DNA from: Hyphomicrobiales bacterium
Lineage (GTDB): Bacteria > Pseudomonadota > Alphaproteobacteria > Rhizobiales > Rhizobiaceae
Direction: 5' to 3'
Length of the DNA stretch: 64,000 bases
Assembly: GCA_900472675.1 (NCBI GenBank)
Contig: UCJA01000016.1
Span: 104,962 to 168,961, forward strand
Positions 35,110 through 44,933 of the stretch are shown piece by piece (within the stretch, counting starts at the first letter, position 1; each line of letters starts with the position of its first letter). The translations under genes were made by a program, and so were the position numbers. Under the pieces are notes generated by a model. It had not been told where the DNA came from and searched no databases. It saw nothing but the letters and a program-made list of their open reading frames with translations.

Positions 35110-35972
35110 TGGCAACGCTCGACGGGCTACCGCGGCTGCGCGACGTGATCCAGCGTCATGGCCTGGATGCCCGCAAGGCGCTCGGCCAGAATTTTCTGCT
35201 CGACCTCAACCTCACCCAGAAGATTGCCCGCAGTGCCGGGTCGCTGGAAGGCGTGACGGTGTTCGAGGTGGGTCCGGGCCCGGGCGGCCTCACCCGCGCG
35301 ATCCTGTCCCTCGGTGCCGAGAAGCTGGTAGCGGTGGAGCGCGACAGCCGCTGCCTGCCCGCCCTTGCCGAAATCTCGGATCACTATCCGGAGCGTCTGG
35401 AGGTGATCGAGGGGGATGCGCTGAAGATCGACTTTGCGGCGCTGGCCCGGGAGAAATCCGAGGGACGGCCGGTCAAGATCATCGCCAACCTCCCCTATAA
35501 CGTCGGGACGCAGCTGCTGCTCAACTGGCTTTTGCCGGAGGACGGACCCGAGCCCGGTAAACAGCCGTGGCCGCCATTCTGGGAGAGCCTGACGCTGATG
35601 TTCCAGCGGGAAGTGGGCTTGCGGATCGTCGCCGACGAGACGGACGACCATTACGGGCGCCTGGGCGTGCTCGCCGGTTGGCGCACACAGGCGCACATGG
35701 TGTTCGACGTGCCGCCGCAGGCCTTCACGCCGCCGCCGAAGGTGACCTCGACCGTGGTTCATCTGACACCGCGGGAGACACCCCTGCCCTGCGACGTGGC
35801 CAAGCTCGAGCGGGTGACGCTGGCGGCCTTCGGGCAGCGCCGCAAGATGCTGCGCCAGAGCCTCAAGCCTGTCGGCGGTGAGACGCTTCTCAACGCGGTG
35901 GGCATCGATCCGCAGAGACGGGCGGAAACCCTGTCGGTGGAAGAGTTCGTGGCGATCGCCAACGCGCTCTGA
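35109..35972 (+). CDS. rsmA: 16S rRNA (adenine(1518)-N6/adenine(1519)-N6)-dimethyltransferase
   Basis: 287 residues. RsmA (KsgA) dimethylates two adenines in the 3' terminal hairpin of 16S rRNA late in 30S assembly. Motifs: ALGQNFLLD, the SAM-binding FEVGPGPGGLTRA, VEGDALKID and the catalytic NLPYNVGT. Its ATG overlaps the pdxA stop. Likely the last gene of the lptF-rsmA run. Confidence 0.97.
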   Translation: MATLDGLPRLRDVIQRHGLDARKALGQNFLLDLNLTQKIARSAGSLEGVTVFEVGPGPGGLTRAILSLGAEKLVAVERDSRCLPALAEISDHYPERLEVIEGDALKIDFAALAREKSEGRPVKIIANLPYNVGTQLLLNWLLPEDGPEPGKQPWPPFWESLTLMFQREVGLRIVADETDDHYGRLGVLAGWRTQAHMVFDVPPQAFTPPPKVTSTVVHLTPRETPLPCDVAKLERVTLAAFGQRRKMLRQSLKPVGGETLLNAVGIDPQRRAETLSVEEFVAIANAL

Positions 35973-36167
35973 TCGCGCCGCCGCGTCCTTTCGTCTGGTC
36001 GCCCGTTCGCCCCGCACTGCGGTTTGGGATCTGGACGTGCTTCAACCCTCGGGCGCGCAGCCAAATCCGATCTCGGCCTGTTCTGCGATGGCAGAAAATC
36101 CATTCTCGGCGCTTGCAGAAGAGCAAGATTTCCAGCAGTTTCGGAGTGAGCGGGCACGGGGGATAGT

Positions 36168-36998
36168 GTGGGCAGAGCTGCGTTGTTGATCCTGGCGTTG
36201 GCAGGGGTTTTTGCTGCCGCAAGCTATGCCTCTGCCCGAAATACTCCGCAGTTCCTGTTGCGTCCCGACCGAAGTCTTGGTCCGGACCAGCCGATGACGG
36301 ACATGTTCAATGGGGACCCCGATTTCATGCTTGGCCTGGCGCCCGCCGATATCGATGACATCGTCGGCGAACGCTATAGCGGCTGGACACTCACTCGCGG
36401 TGAGATAGGGATCAACATGCGCCGAGATACCACTGTGCCAGAAAGCTCGAACGGCACATTTCTGAACCGGATGCTGCTGGCCGACCGAAACTCGCAGCGG
36501 CTGTTCAACCGCAACTACAGCTTTAGTCTCACCTCACCTCTCAGCGGCGGCGAGGTCTATGCGATCCAGTTCGACATCACCAGCCGGAACTTTGGGTCAG
36601 CCATCGTTTCGCTCTCCGACTGGACCAGTCGCCAGACTTCCCGACTCGGCACGGATGTCGGTATCTTTGCGCAGAACGGGGAGTTTACGCTCGAGTACTT
36701 TTATGATGGCGATGGTCGTCCCTTGCCGCACAGCGCCTTTTCGGAATGCCACCGCGCCACCGCAGGTGCGCATAGTCTTTACAGTCATCCTCCCGAAGAG
36801 GTGAAGACGATGATAAAGGCGATCAAGCGCACACGATGCGTCTATCGCATCAACATTACGGCCGATCTCGACGCTCACGGGCAGGTCTATCAGTCACGCC
36901 TCTTCATCATGGACTACAGGCGGCTGACAGACGACAACCTGAAGCGGGTTCAATACGGCATGACGCCGCCGCGTCGCCAGTTGCGCGGAGGCCGTTGA
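36168..36998 (+). CDS. Secreted protein of unknown function
   Basis: 276 residues with a GTG start. A clear Sec signal (AALLILALAGVFAAASYASA) is followed by no family that was recognised. The mature protein has two cysteines (C194 and C224), is rich in Arg and Asp, and contains beta-type segments such as YSFSLTSPLSGGEVYAIQFDI and GEFTLEYFYDGDG. It ends 10 bases before the convergent gmk gene. Codon and base use look a little less GC-rich than in the neighbours, by eye only. Probably periplasmic or exported; function unknown. Confidence 0.75.
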   Translation: MGRAALLILALAGVFAAASYASARNTPQFLLRPDRSLGPDQPMTDMFNGDPDFMLGLAPADIDDIVGERYSGWTLTRGEIGINMRRDTTVPESSNGTFLNRMLLADRNSQRLFNRNYSFSLTSPLSGGEVYAIQFDITSRNFGSAIVSLSDWTSRQTSRLGTDVGIFAQNGEFTLEYFYDGDGRPLPHSAFSECHRATAGAHSLYSHPPEEVKTMIKAIKRTRCVYRINITADLDAHGQVYQSRLFIMDYRRLTDDNLKRVQYGMTPPRRQLRGGR

Positions 36999-37008
36999 CA
37001 GGCGGCAG

Positions 37009-37689
37009 TCAGCGGGCAGGCTCTTCCGTCAGCAGGTTGTCGACGAAGTCGAACAGGCCATGGCGACGGTCGCGGCGGACGCGCTCGGCATTGACGATGC
37101 AGTTGACGTTGCGGAAGGCTTCGTCGAGATCGTCGTTGACGATGACGTAGTCGTATTCGCGCCAGTGTTCGATTTCCGAGCGCGAGTTCAAGAGACGGGT
37201 GCGGATGACCTCTTCGGAATCTTCTGCCCGCCGATGCAGCCGCGACTGCAGCTCCGTCATGGTCGGTGGCAGAACGAAGATCGACACCACGTCCGCCGAC
37301 ATCTTGTCCTGCAGCTGGCGGGCGCCCTGCCAGTCGATGTCGAACAGCATGTCGCGACCTTCCGACATGGCGGCTTCGACGGGCTCGCGCGGCGTGCCGT
37401 AAAAATTGCCGTGCACCTCCGCCCATTCCAGAAGCGCGTCGGAATCACGCATGCGCTCAAATTCGCGGGTGCCGATGAAGTGGTAGTGCTTGCCGGCGAT
37501 CTCGCTCGGGCGGCGCTGGCGGGTCGTGACGCTGACGGAGATTTCGAGGCTCGCGTCGGATTCCAGCAGGTTGCGGGCAATCGTCGACTTGCCGGCACCC
37601 GAAGGCGAGGAGAGCACCAGCATCAATCCGCGCCGGGCAATCCTGATCGGCGAAGACGCCTTACCCTGGGTCGATGGGGCCGAGCTCAT
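37009..37689 (-). CDS. gmk: Guanylate kinase
   Basis: 226 residues. Gmk phosphorylates GMP to GDP. The P-loop SSPSGAGKST lies at 27-36. The GMP-binding residues are in SVSVTTRQRRPSEIAGKHYHF, and the lid region is RLHRRAEDSEEVIRTRL. A 20-residue N-terminal extension precedes the P-loop. It follows yicC by three bases, the usual yicC-gmk pair. Confidence 0.96.
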   Translation of the reverse strand: MSSAPSTQGKASSPIRIARRGLMLVLSSPSGAGKSTIARNLLESDASLEISVSVTTRQRRPSEIAGKHYHFIGTREFERMRDSDALLEWAEVHGNFYGTPREPVEAAMSEGRDMLFDIDWQGARQLQDKMSADVVSIFVLPPTMTELQSRLHRRAEDSEEVIRTRLLNSRSEIEHWREYDYVIVNDDLDEAFRNVNCIVNAERVRRDRRHGLFDFVDNLLTEEPAR

Positions 37690-37692
37690 GGG

Positions 37693-38580
37693 CTACTCCA
37701 GATTCTGGACCTGTTCGCGGAACTGGTCGATGACCACTTTCAACTCTATGCCTGCAGCGGTTACCGCAGCGGCGTTCGATTTGGAACAGATGGTATTCGA
37801 TTCCCTGTTAAATTCCTGTGCAAGGAAGTCCAGGCGTCGGCCGACAGGCCCTCCGTTGTGGAGAAGTTCGCGGGCGGCAGCCACATGCGCCTTCAGCCGG
37901 TCGATTTCCTCGCGCAGATCGCTGCGGGTGGCCAGCAGCGCTGCCTCCGCATGCAGGCGTTCGCGGTCGAACGTGCCACCCTCATGCATCAGTGTTGCAA
38001 GCTGCGATGCCAGCCGGCGGCCGATCTCTTCGGGTGTGCGGGAGGGATCGTTTTCCACGACTTCCGTCAGTTCGGCGATGCGATCGACCTGGGCGCTTAG
38101 CACCGTCTTCAGGGCACGGCCCTCGCTGATGCGCATGTCTTCCAGGCGGTCGCGTGCCTGCAGCAGGCTTTCAAGAATGGCTGCGTCGCGGGCAGCGACC
38201 GTTTGCGGGCTCTCCTCCGCCTCGCGGATTTCGACAAGGCCGCGGATGGACAAAAGCGTATCCAGCTTCAGCGGCGCCTGATCGACCAGATCGCCTAGTT
38301 CTTCGCGCAGGGCCAACACGGCTGCCAGCGCATCGCGGTTGAGCACGGCCTGCACGGCCGCCTCCGTCACCGTCAGGTTGAGGCTGACCTGTAGGTTGCC
38401 GCGGGAAAACCGCTCGGCGATGACCTGGCGGACGTCCGGTTCGAGCCGCTCCATGCCGGACGGCAACCGGAGGCGGATATCGAGACCCTTGCCGTTGACG
38501 GAGCGCAGTTCCCAGACAAACCGGGTGCGTCCGCTGGAGGCCTCTGCGCGGGCGAACCCTGTCATGGACTGCAGTGTCAT
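37693..38580 (-). CDS. yicC: YicC family endoribonuclease-like protein
   Basis: 295 residues. The N-terminus MTLQSMTGFARAE and the C-terminus RLDFLAQEFNRESNTICSKSNAAAVTAAGIELKVVIDQFREQVQNLE are the two defining blocks of the YicC family. E. coli YicC has been linked to decay of a small RNA. It is directly upstream of gmk in the same direction and probably co-transcribed with mltG further upstream. Confidence 0.93.
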   Translation of the reverse strand: MTLQSMTGFARAEASSGRTRFVWELRSVNGKGLDIRLRLPSGMERLEPDVRQVIAERFSRGNLQVSLNLTVTEAAVQAVLNRDALAAVLALREELGDLVDQAPLKLDTLLSIRGLVEIREAEESPQTVAARDAAILESLLQARDRLEDMRISEGRALKTVLSAQVDRIAELTEVVENDPSRTPEEIGRRLASQLATLMHEGGTFDRERLHAEAALLATRSDLREEIDRLKAHVAAARELLHNGGPVGRRLDFLAQEFNRESNTICSKSNAAAVTAAGIELKVVIDQFREQVQNLE

Positions 38581-38704
38581 GGGCGTCTCCCGGATCGGAT
38601 CAGGACAGCAACGGGCGGTACGACGGCTGGTAGCAGCCGGCCGCGTCCGGTTGCATGGTTATCGCACATTCCGAAGACAAAGCGATGCAGCTTTTACAGC
38701 ACGC

Positions 38705-39904
38705 TCAATTGCCTTTTGGCGGCTTTTCGGCGTCTTCGCCATCCGGCTGGCCGTCGACCACTTCATTGCCGGCGCCAGCGGCCCGTTCGCTTTCGACCCT
38801 GCGCCAGCGGCGGACATTGGCGTTGTGCTCCTCGAGCGTGGCGGCAAACACATGCCCGCCGGTGCCGTCGGCCACAAAGTAGAGATCGCCGGTGCGCCAG
38901 GGGTTGGCCACTGCTTCGAGCGCGGCACGGCCGGGATTGGCGATCGGCGTCGGCGGCAGGCCCTTGATCTGGTAGGTGTTGTAGGGGGTCTGCTTGGCGA
39001 GGTCCGACTTGTAGATCGGGCGGTCGGATGGCTTGCCCTCGCCGCCGAAGAGGCCATAGACGATGGTCGGATCCGACTGCAGACGCATGCCCTTCTGGAT
39101 GCGGTTGATGAAGACGGAGGCGACATGGGCCCGCTCGTCTTCCTTGCCTGTCTCCTTCTCCACGATGGAGGCAAGCACCAGGAAGTCTTCCTTGGTCTTG
39201 ATCGGCAGGTCGGGATCGCGCTTTTCCCAGATCTGGTCGATCATCTTCAACTGGGCAGCGCGCATCTGCGACAGGATCTCCGAGCGCTTGGTGCCGCGCG
39301 AGAACTTGTAGGTGTCGGGCCGCAGGCTTCCCTCCGAGGGCTGTTCAGCCGGCAGGTCGCCTTCCAGAACCGGATCCTCGGCAAGCCTCAGCATCATCTG
39401 ACGAACGGTCAGGCCTTCCGGCAGCACCACGGAGTAGAGGATCGACTTGCCCGACTCCAGCGTCTCCATGACGTCCTTCATCGAGGCACGCGCCTTGATA
39501 TCGTATTCGCCGGCCTTCAGCGTCTCGCCCTTGCGCAGGTAGGTCGCAGTCGCATAGCGGAACAGCCGGGCATCGGTGATGATGCCGTTGCGCTCGAGAT
39601 TGGCGGAGATTTCCGTCAGTCCGTTTCCGGCGCGCACGAGGAAGTGGGTGTTGGTTTCCAGCGGACCGGGGGCCTGATAGCTGCGGATCATGTAGTAGAA
39701 GCCGGCCACGCCGATGAGGCAGATGGCGACGATCATGGTCATCACGAAGTTGAGAAAGATGACGATCTGGCTGCGCGCCTTCTTGGAGCGGCGCGGCGGC
39801 TCGGGCACGCGCTCGGGCTTCAAGGCTTCATTGGGCGACTTGGGAATGATGGGGCCTCGCCCGCTGCCGGGGGGATGATCGCCTATGTTATTGGTATTGC
39901 TCAC
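38705..39904 (-). CDS. mltG: Endolytic murein transglycosylase MltG
   Basis: 399 residues. A proline-rich cytosolic tail (1-44) is followed by one membrane helix (about 45-72) and a periplasmic YceG/MltG domain. The catalytic Glu sits in ASIVEKETG (LASIVEKET), followed by RIQKGMRLQSDPTIVYG and YNTYQIKGLPPTPIANPG. MltG cuts nascent glycan strands and sets their length. The last 35 residues are a low-complexity polar tail. Upstream fabF is separated by a strong terminator, so mltG likely has its own promoter. Confidence 0.95.
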   Translation of the reverse strand: MSNTNNIGDHPPGSGRGPIIPKSPNEALKPERVPEPPRRSKKARSQIVIFLNFVMTMIVAICLIGVAGFYYMIRSYQAPGPLETNTHFLVRAGNGLTEISANLERNGIITDARLFRYATATYLRKGETLKAGEYDIKARASMKDVMETLESGKSILYSVVLPEGLTVRQMMLRLAEDPVLEGDLPAEQPSEGSLRPDTYKFSRGTKRSEILSQMRAAQLKMIDQIWEKRDPDLPIKTKEDFLVLASIVEKETGKEDERAHVASVFINRIQKGMRLQSDPTIVYGLFGGEGKPSDRPIYKSDLAKQTPYNTYQIKGLPPTPIANPGRAALEAVANPWRTGDLYFVADGTGGHVFAATLEEHNANVRRWRRVESERAAGAGNEVVDGQPDGEDAEKPPKGN

Positions 39905-39956
39905 CCGTCTCCCCCTTGTCCGTCAAAGCCGCCTGCTGTTTTACCAAGCAATGCGG

Positions 39957-39993
39957 CAAAAAACAGGTCCGGACAGCGATAACTGCCGGACCT
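39957..39993 (-). terminator. Rho-independent terminator of fabF
   Basis: On the minus strand AGGTCCGG and CCGGACCT pair around a 13-base loop, followed by GTTTTTTG. It lies 32 bases past the fabF stop and separates fabF from mltG. Confidence 0.85.
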
Positions 39994-40025
39994 TATTATC
40001 ACCGGCAGGTGCCGGCCGGTGCGGT

Positions 40026-41288
40026 TCAAGCGTCGTAGCGGCGCAGGACCAGGGAAGCGTTGGTGCCGCCGAATCCGAACGAGTTGGACAGGGCGACGTT
40101 GATGTCCCGCTTGCGGGCCGTGTGGGGCACGAGGTCGATCGCCGTCTCGACGTCGGGATTCTCGAGGTTAAGCGTCGGCGGGGCGATATTGTCACGAATG
40201 GCGAGCGCCGAGAAGATCGCCTCGACGGCACCGGCTGCGCCAAGCAGATGGCCGATCGACGACTTGGTGGAGGACATGGAGATCTTCGAGGCGGCATTGC
40301 CGACCAGGCGCTCGACGGCACCCAGTTCGATCGTGTCGGCCATGGTGGATGTGCCATGGGCGTTGATGTAGTCGATGTCGGCGGGGGTGAGGCCCGCCCG
40401 CTTCAGCGCCGAGGTCATGCAGCGGAAAGCGCCGTCGCCATCCTCGGAAGGAGCTGTGATGTGGTAGGCGTCGCCGGACAGGCCGTAGCCCACGACTTCC
40501 GCGTAGATCTTGGCGCCGCGCGCCTTGGCGTGCTCCAGTTCCTCCAGCACGACAATGCCTGCGCCCTCGCCCATGACGAAGCCGTCGCGGTCGCGGTCAT
40601 AGGGGCGCGAGGCCTTCTGCGGATCGTCGTTGTGCTGGGTCGACAGCGCCTTGCAGGCAGCAAAGCCGGCCAGCGCAATGCGACAGATGGGTGATTCCGC
40701 ACCGCCGGCGACCATGACTTCCGCATCGCCGAAGGCGATCAGGCGGGCAGCATCGCCGATCGCGTGCGCGCCCGTGGAACAGGCCGTGACAACCGAATGG
40801 TTCGGACCGCGCAGCTTGTGGCGGATCGAGACCTGGCCGGAAATAAGATTGATCAGGCGTCCGGGAATGAAGAAGGGCGAAATACGACGCGGGCCCTTGT
40901 CGCGCAGGGTATAGCCTGCCTCGACGATACCATCGAGACCACCGATGCCGGAGCCAATCAGCACGCCTGTGTTGATCTGGTCCTCCCGGCTGGTCGGGTG
41001 CCAGCCGGCATCCTCGAGCGCCATGTCGGCGGCGGCCATGCCGTAGATGATGAAAGGATCAACCTTGCGCTGTTCCTTCGGCTCCATCCACTGGTCGACA
41101 TTGAAGGTGCCGTCGGTGCCGTCGCCGACGGGGATCCGGCAGGCGACCTTGGCGGGGAGGTCGTCGACCTCGAACTCGGTGACGACCCGGGCTGCGTTCT
41201 GGCCGGCCAGAAGCCGAGTCCAGCTGATTTCAGTTCCGCACCCCAGAGGAGATACCATGCCGGTACCGGTGATAACGACACGCCTCAT
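40026..41288 (-). CDS. fabF: Beta-ketoacyl-ACP synthase II
   Basis: 420 residues. FabF elongates acyl-ACP by condensing it with malonyl-ACP. The catalytic triad is C170 (VVTACSTGAHAIGD), H311 (INAHGTSTMAD) and H347 (SSIGHLLGAAG). The opening RRVVITGTGMVSPLG is standard. It is downstream of acpP and fabG-fabD in the fatty-acid cluster, with a hairpin in the acpP-fabF gap that may lower read-through. Confidence 0.97.
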   Translation of the reverse strand: MRRVVITGTGMVSPLGCGTEISWTRLLAGQNAARVVTEFEVDDLPAKVACRIPVGDGTDGTFNVDQWMEPKEQRKVDPFIIYGMAAADMALEDAGWHPTSREDQINTGVLIGSGIGGLDGIVEAGYTLRDKGPRRISPFFIPGRLINLISGQVSIRHKLRGPNHSVVTACSTGAHAIGDAARLIAFGDAEVMVAGGAESPICRIALAGFAACKALSTQHNDDPQKASRPYDRDRDGFVMGEGAGIVVLEELEHAKARGAKIYAEVVGYGLSGDAYHITAPSEDGDGAFRCMTSALKRAGLTPADIDYINAHGTSTMADTIELGAVERLVGNAASKISMSSTKSSIGHLLGAAGAVEAIFSALAIRDNIAPPTLNLENPDVETAIDLVPHTARKRDINVALSNSFGFGGTNASLVLRRYDA

Positions 41289-41327
41289 CGTCAGCGTCCC
41301 CCGAATTTATCTGTTCTAATTGCTGAA

Positions 41328-41349
41328 ACGGCCCGAACGAGCGGGCCGT
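41328..41349 (-). terminator. Hairpin between acpP and fabF (terminator or attenuator)
   Basis: ACGGCCCG and CGGGCCGT form an 8-bp stem around a 6-base loop. On the minus strand it is followed by TTTCAGCAATT, a weak T tract. It would give abundant acpP message and less fabF. Confidence 0.6.
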
Positions 41350-41398
41350 GACGGGAACCTGGCGCCGATGTGGCGCACGTTCCGGATGTGACGTTCGA

Positions 41399-41635
41399 TC
41401 AGGCCTGGGCCTTCTCGATGAACTTTACCGCGTCGCCGACGGTCAGGATGGAGTCGGCAGCATCGTCCGGAATTTCAACGCCGAATTCTTCTTCGAACGC
41501 CATGACCAGTTCGACCGTATCAAGCGAGTCCGCGCCGAGATCGTCGATGAAGCTTGCGCCTTCGACAACCTTGTCGGCATCGACGCCGAGATGATCAACT
41601 ACAATTTTCTTCACGCGTTCTGCGATATCGCTCAT
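41399..41635 (-). CDS. acpP: Acyl carrier protein
   Basis: 78 residues from the ATG at 41635 (GAGGAAACC ribosome site). The phosphopantetheine attachment site is Ser37 in LGADSLDTVEL. The protein is acidic throughout. It carries growing acyl chains for FabD, FabG and FabF encoded next to it. Confidence 0.98.
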   Translation of the reverse strand: MSDIAERVKKIVVDHLGVDADKVVEGASFIDDLGADSLDTVELVMAFEEEFGVEIPDDAADSILTVGDAVKFIEKAQA

Positions 41636-41914
41636 GTCGGTTTCCTCGACCTTTTCTCTTCGAATGCTCCAAGCATTCGACCCTGTTACAACCCGTAACC
41701 ACCACTTCGCAAGCGGCGATTCAGGCAAACCCGTTCGCCCTCGTCAGGTTCCTGTCATCGTGCATTCACGCACTACAACGGCCTGCATTTCGGGGTGACT
41801 ACGCATAGTCATGGCCCGCTTAACACGCTTTCAGTGTCGAGCAAAGCCAGAATTTGTTCCGCCGCACCGCCACCAACAGGCATTTGCGGTGAAGCTTCCA
41901 ACGCTTGGCGCTGG

Positions 41915-42652
41915 TCAGATCATTGCCATGCCGCCGTTGACGTGAATGGTCTGTCCCGTGACGTAGCTGGCCTCGTTGGAGGCGAGATAAAGCACGGCTG
42001 CGGCGATGTCTGCGCCGGCGCCCATGCGCTTCATCGGAATGGCGCCAAGGATGGCGTCCTTCTGCTTGTCATTGAGCTTTCCGGTCATGGCCGATTCGAT
42101 GAAACCGGGCGCGACGCAGTTGACGGTGACGTTGCGGGTGGCAATTTCCTGCGCCAGCGACTTGGTCAGGCCGATCAGGCCGGCCTTCGAGGCGCAGTAG
42201 TTGGCCTGGCCCGGGTTGCCGGTCACGGCGACCACCGAGGTGATGTTGATGATGCGGCCATGGCGGCGGCGCATCATCGGGTGGGTGAGCTCCCGGGTCA
42301 GCCGGAAGCTGGCCGTGAGGTTGACCTCAAGGACATTGTCCCAGTCTTCGTCGGTCATGCGCACGAAGAGGCCATCCTTGGTGATGCCGGCATTGTTGAC
42401 GAGGATGTCGACGCCGCCGAGTTCGGCTTCCGCCTTTTCGCCAAGCGCCTTGACCTCGGCGCGGTCCGACAGATTGGCGGGAAAGATGTGAACCCGCTCG
42501 CCGAGGTCGGCAGCCAGGGCTTCCAGCTTTTCGACGCGGGTGCCGTGCAGCCCGACGGTTGCGCCCTGCTGGTGCAGCAGTCTTGCGATTTCTTCTCCGA
42601 GGCCGCCGGTTGCGCCGGTTACCAGGGCCTTGCGGCCGGTCAAGTCAAACAT
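41915..42652 (-). CDS. fabG: 3-oxoacyl-ACP reductase
   Basis: 245 residues. An SDR-fold NADPH-dependent reductase of the elongation cycle. The Rossmann motif is TGATGGLG, NNAG is at about 86-89, and catalytic residues are S139, Y152 and K156 (NYCASKAG). The C-terminus TGQTIHVNGGMAMI is typical of FabG. The ATG at 42652 has an AGGA ribosome site. It lies between fabD and acpP. Confidence 0.97.
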   Translation of the reverse strand: MFDLTGRKALVTGATGGLGEEIARLLHQQGATVGLHGTRVEKLEALAADLGERVHIFPANLSDRAEVKALGEKAEAELGGVDILVNNAGITKDGLFVRMTDEDWDNVLEVNLTASFRLTRELTHPMMRRRHGRIINITSVVAVTGNPGQANYCASKAGLIGLTKSLAQEIATRNVTVNCVAPGFIESAMTGKLNDKQKDAILGAIPMKRMGAGADIAAAVLYLASNEASYVTGQTIHVNGGMAMI

Positions 42653-42761
42653 GATCCTGTTCCTTCCTACGCGTGCAGCGCGACGGCCCTGCGGCGGTTC
42701 GCGCATGCTTGCGGTGTGCTTTCATCAAAGCAGTCGAAAGCGCCATTATCGGCGCTCTACA

Positions 42762-43706
42762 TCAGCCGAGAATGGCGGCGAGCGCCGTTTCCACGTCGGC
42801 AGGCGAATTGACGGCAACGCCCGAGATGTTCTTGTCGATGCGACGGGCAAGCCCGGTCAGCACCTTGCCGGCGCCGAGTTCATAGAGGGTGGTGACGCCG
42901 TTGGCGCCGAACCATTCTACCGTCTCGCGCCAGCGCACCTGTCCGGTCACCTGGCTGACCAGCAGCTGGGCGATCTCGTCGGCATCGTACACGGGCGCTG
43001 CCCGTACGTTGGCAATGACCGGCACGACGGGGTTCTTCCTGTCGACCTGATCGAGCGCATGGCGCATGGCATCCGCAGCAGGTGCCATCAGCTCGCTATG
43101 GAAAGGTGCCGAGACCGGCAGCATGATGGCGCGCTTGGCGCCTTTTTCGGTGGCGAGCGCCGCTGCCTTTTCCACCGCAGCCTTGGAGCCGGAAATCACC
43201 AGCTGGCCACCGCCATTGTCGTTGGCAACCTGGCAGATGCCATCGGCGCGGGCCTCAGCGCAGGCCGCCTCGACGTCGCCGATCTCCAGACCGATGATGG
43301 CGGCCATGGCGCCCTGCCCGGCCGGCACCGCCGACTGCATGGCGTTGCCACGGATGCGCAGGAGCCGCGCCGTGTCGGAAAGGGCAAACGTGCCGGCAGC
43401 GCAGAGTGCCGAATATTCGCCAAGCGAATGGCCGGCGACGAAGGCGACCTTGTCGGCGAGGACCAGACCGCGTGCTTCCATGACCCGGATAACGGCCATC
43501 GACACGGCCATCAGGGCCGGCTGTGCGTTTGCCGTCAGGGTCAACGTTTCTTCCGGGCCGTTCCACATGACGTCGGACAGCTTCTGACCGAGCGCCTCGT
43601 CCACTTCCTCGAAGACGGCACGCGCTTCCGGGAAGGCATCCGCCAGATCCTTGCCCATGCCGACGGACTGGCTGCCCTGTCCCGGGAACGTGAATGCGAT
43701 GGTCAT
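42762..43706 (-). CDS. fabD: Malonyl-CoA-ACP transacylase
   Basis: 314 residues from the ATG at 43706 (AAGGAAACC ribosome site). FabD loads malonyl onto ACP. The opening FTFPGQGSQSVGMGKDL, nucleophile S94 in GHSLGEYSAL and the SAPFHSELM histidine segment are all present. It is the first gene of fabD-fabG-acpP-fabF. Confidence 0.97.
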   Translation of the reverse strand: MTIAFTFPGQGSQSVGMGKDLADAFPEARAVFEEVDEALGQKLSDVMWNGPEETLTLTANAQPALMAVSMAVIRVMEARGLVLADKVAFVAGHSLGEYSALCAAGTFALSDTARLLRIRGNAMQSAVPAGQGAMAAIIGLEIGDVEAACAEARADGICQVANDNGGGQLVISGSKAAVEKAAALATEKGAKRAIMLPVSAPFHSELMAPAADAMRHALDQVDRKNPVVPVIANVRAAPVYDADEIAQLLVSQVTGQVRWRETVEWFGANGVTTLYELGAGKVLTGLARRIDKNISGVAVNSPADVETALAAILG

Positions 43707-43869
43707 GGGATGGTTTCCTTCCCTTATGTTTTGCCTTTCCATTCACATTCCCGCCCTTGAAGTCAAGCGCGGGACCTTGTGAAACAGGCGCGGATCAAGC
43801 CTTTTGCCTCTTGCGCTGCAGCAATTGCCCCTTAAAGTCCGCCCGAATTTTGATACGAGGACATTTAGC

Positions 43870-44913
43870 ATGAAATACCACACATTGGGCCGGACGGACG
43901 TCTCCGTCTCGGAAATCTGCCTCGGCACGATGACCTGGGGCTCGCAGAACACGGAAGCCGAAGCTCATGCCCAGATGGACTGGGCGGTGGAAAACGGCGT
44001 CAACTTTTTCGACACGGCCGAGCTCTATCCGACGACGCCGGTCTCGGCGGAAACCTACGGCCGCACCGAGGAATTCATCGGCAGCTGGCTGACGAAAACC
44101 GGCAAGCGCAACGAGATCGTGCTCGCCTCCAAGATCGCCGGCGGCGGCCGCCCGCATATCCGCGACGGTCAGGGTATCACACCCCAGACGATGCGGGCAG
44201 CGGTGGATGCGAGCCTTCGCCGGCTGCAGACGGACCGCATCGACCTCTACCAGATCCACTGGCCGAACCGGGGTCACTACCATTTCCGCGGCACATGGGG
44301 CTTCGACGCCACCACGCAGGACCGGAGCGAAGCGGCGAGCGACATCCTGCAGATCCTCGAGACGGCGGCCGACCTGGTGCAGGAGGGCAAGATTGGCGTA
44401 CTCGGGCTTTCCAATGAAACGGCCTGGGGAACGCAGAAGTATATCAATACGGCCGAGGCCAAGGGCCTGCCGCGGGTCGCCTCGATCCAGAACGAATACA
44501 GCCTCCTCTACCGGACCTTCGACCTGGACCTCGCCGAAGTCGCCCACCACGAGCAGGTGGGGCTGCTTGCCTATTCGCCGCTGGCAGCCGGCCTGCTCAC
44601 CGGCAAGTATCTTGACGGCGGACGTCCGGCCGGATCGCGCGGCACGATTAACAAGGATCTGGGCGGGCGTCTGCAGCCGCTGCAGGAACCGGCGGTCCAG
44701 GCCTACCAGGCACTGGCGCAGGCGCATGGCCTCGACCTTGCGCAGATGTCGCTCGCCTTTTGCCTCAGCCGCCCCTTCATGGCCTCGGTCATCATCGGCG
44801 CCACGTCGATGGAGCAGCTGAAGCTGGACGTTTCGGCCGCCGACGTGACGCTGTCCAAGGAAGTGCTGGCGCAGATCGACACCATCCACCGCCAGTACCC
44901 GATGCCGATCTAA
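43870..44913 (+). CDS. Aldo/keto reductase (Tas-like)
   Basis: 347 residues, a TIM-barrel NADPH-dependent oxidoreductase. The catalytic segment DTAELYPTTPVSAETYG, the lysine in VLASKIAG, the IDLYQIHWPNR block and IIGATSMEQL near the C-terminus closely follow E. coli Tas. The physiological substrate is unknown. It is divergent from fabD and ends in a hairpin. Confidence 0.92.
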   Translation: MKYHTLGRTDVSVSEICLGTMTWGSQNTEAEAHAQMDWAVENGVNFFDTAELYPTTPVSAETYGRTEEFIGSWLTKTGKRNEIVLASKIAGGGRPHIRDGQGITPQTMRAAVDASLRRLQTDRIDLYQIHWPNRGHYHFRGTWGFDATTQDRSEAASDILQILETAADLVQEGKIGVLGLSNETAWGTQKYINTAEAKGLPRVASIQNEYSLLYRTFDLDLAEVAHHEQVGLLAYSPLAAGLLTGKYLDGGRPAGSRGTINKDLGGRLQPLQEPAVQAYQALAQAHGLDLAQMSLAFCLSRPFMASVIIGATSMEQLKLDVSAADVTLSKEVLAQIDTIHRQYPMPI

Positions 44914-44933
44914 ACACTCTCGAGTTGCCTTGA

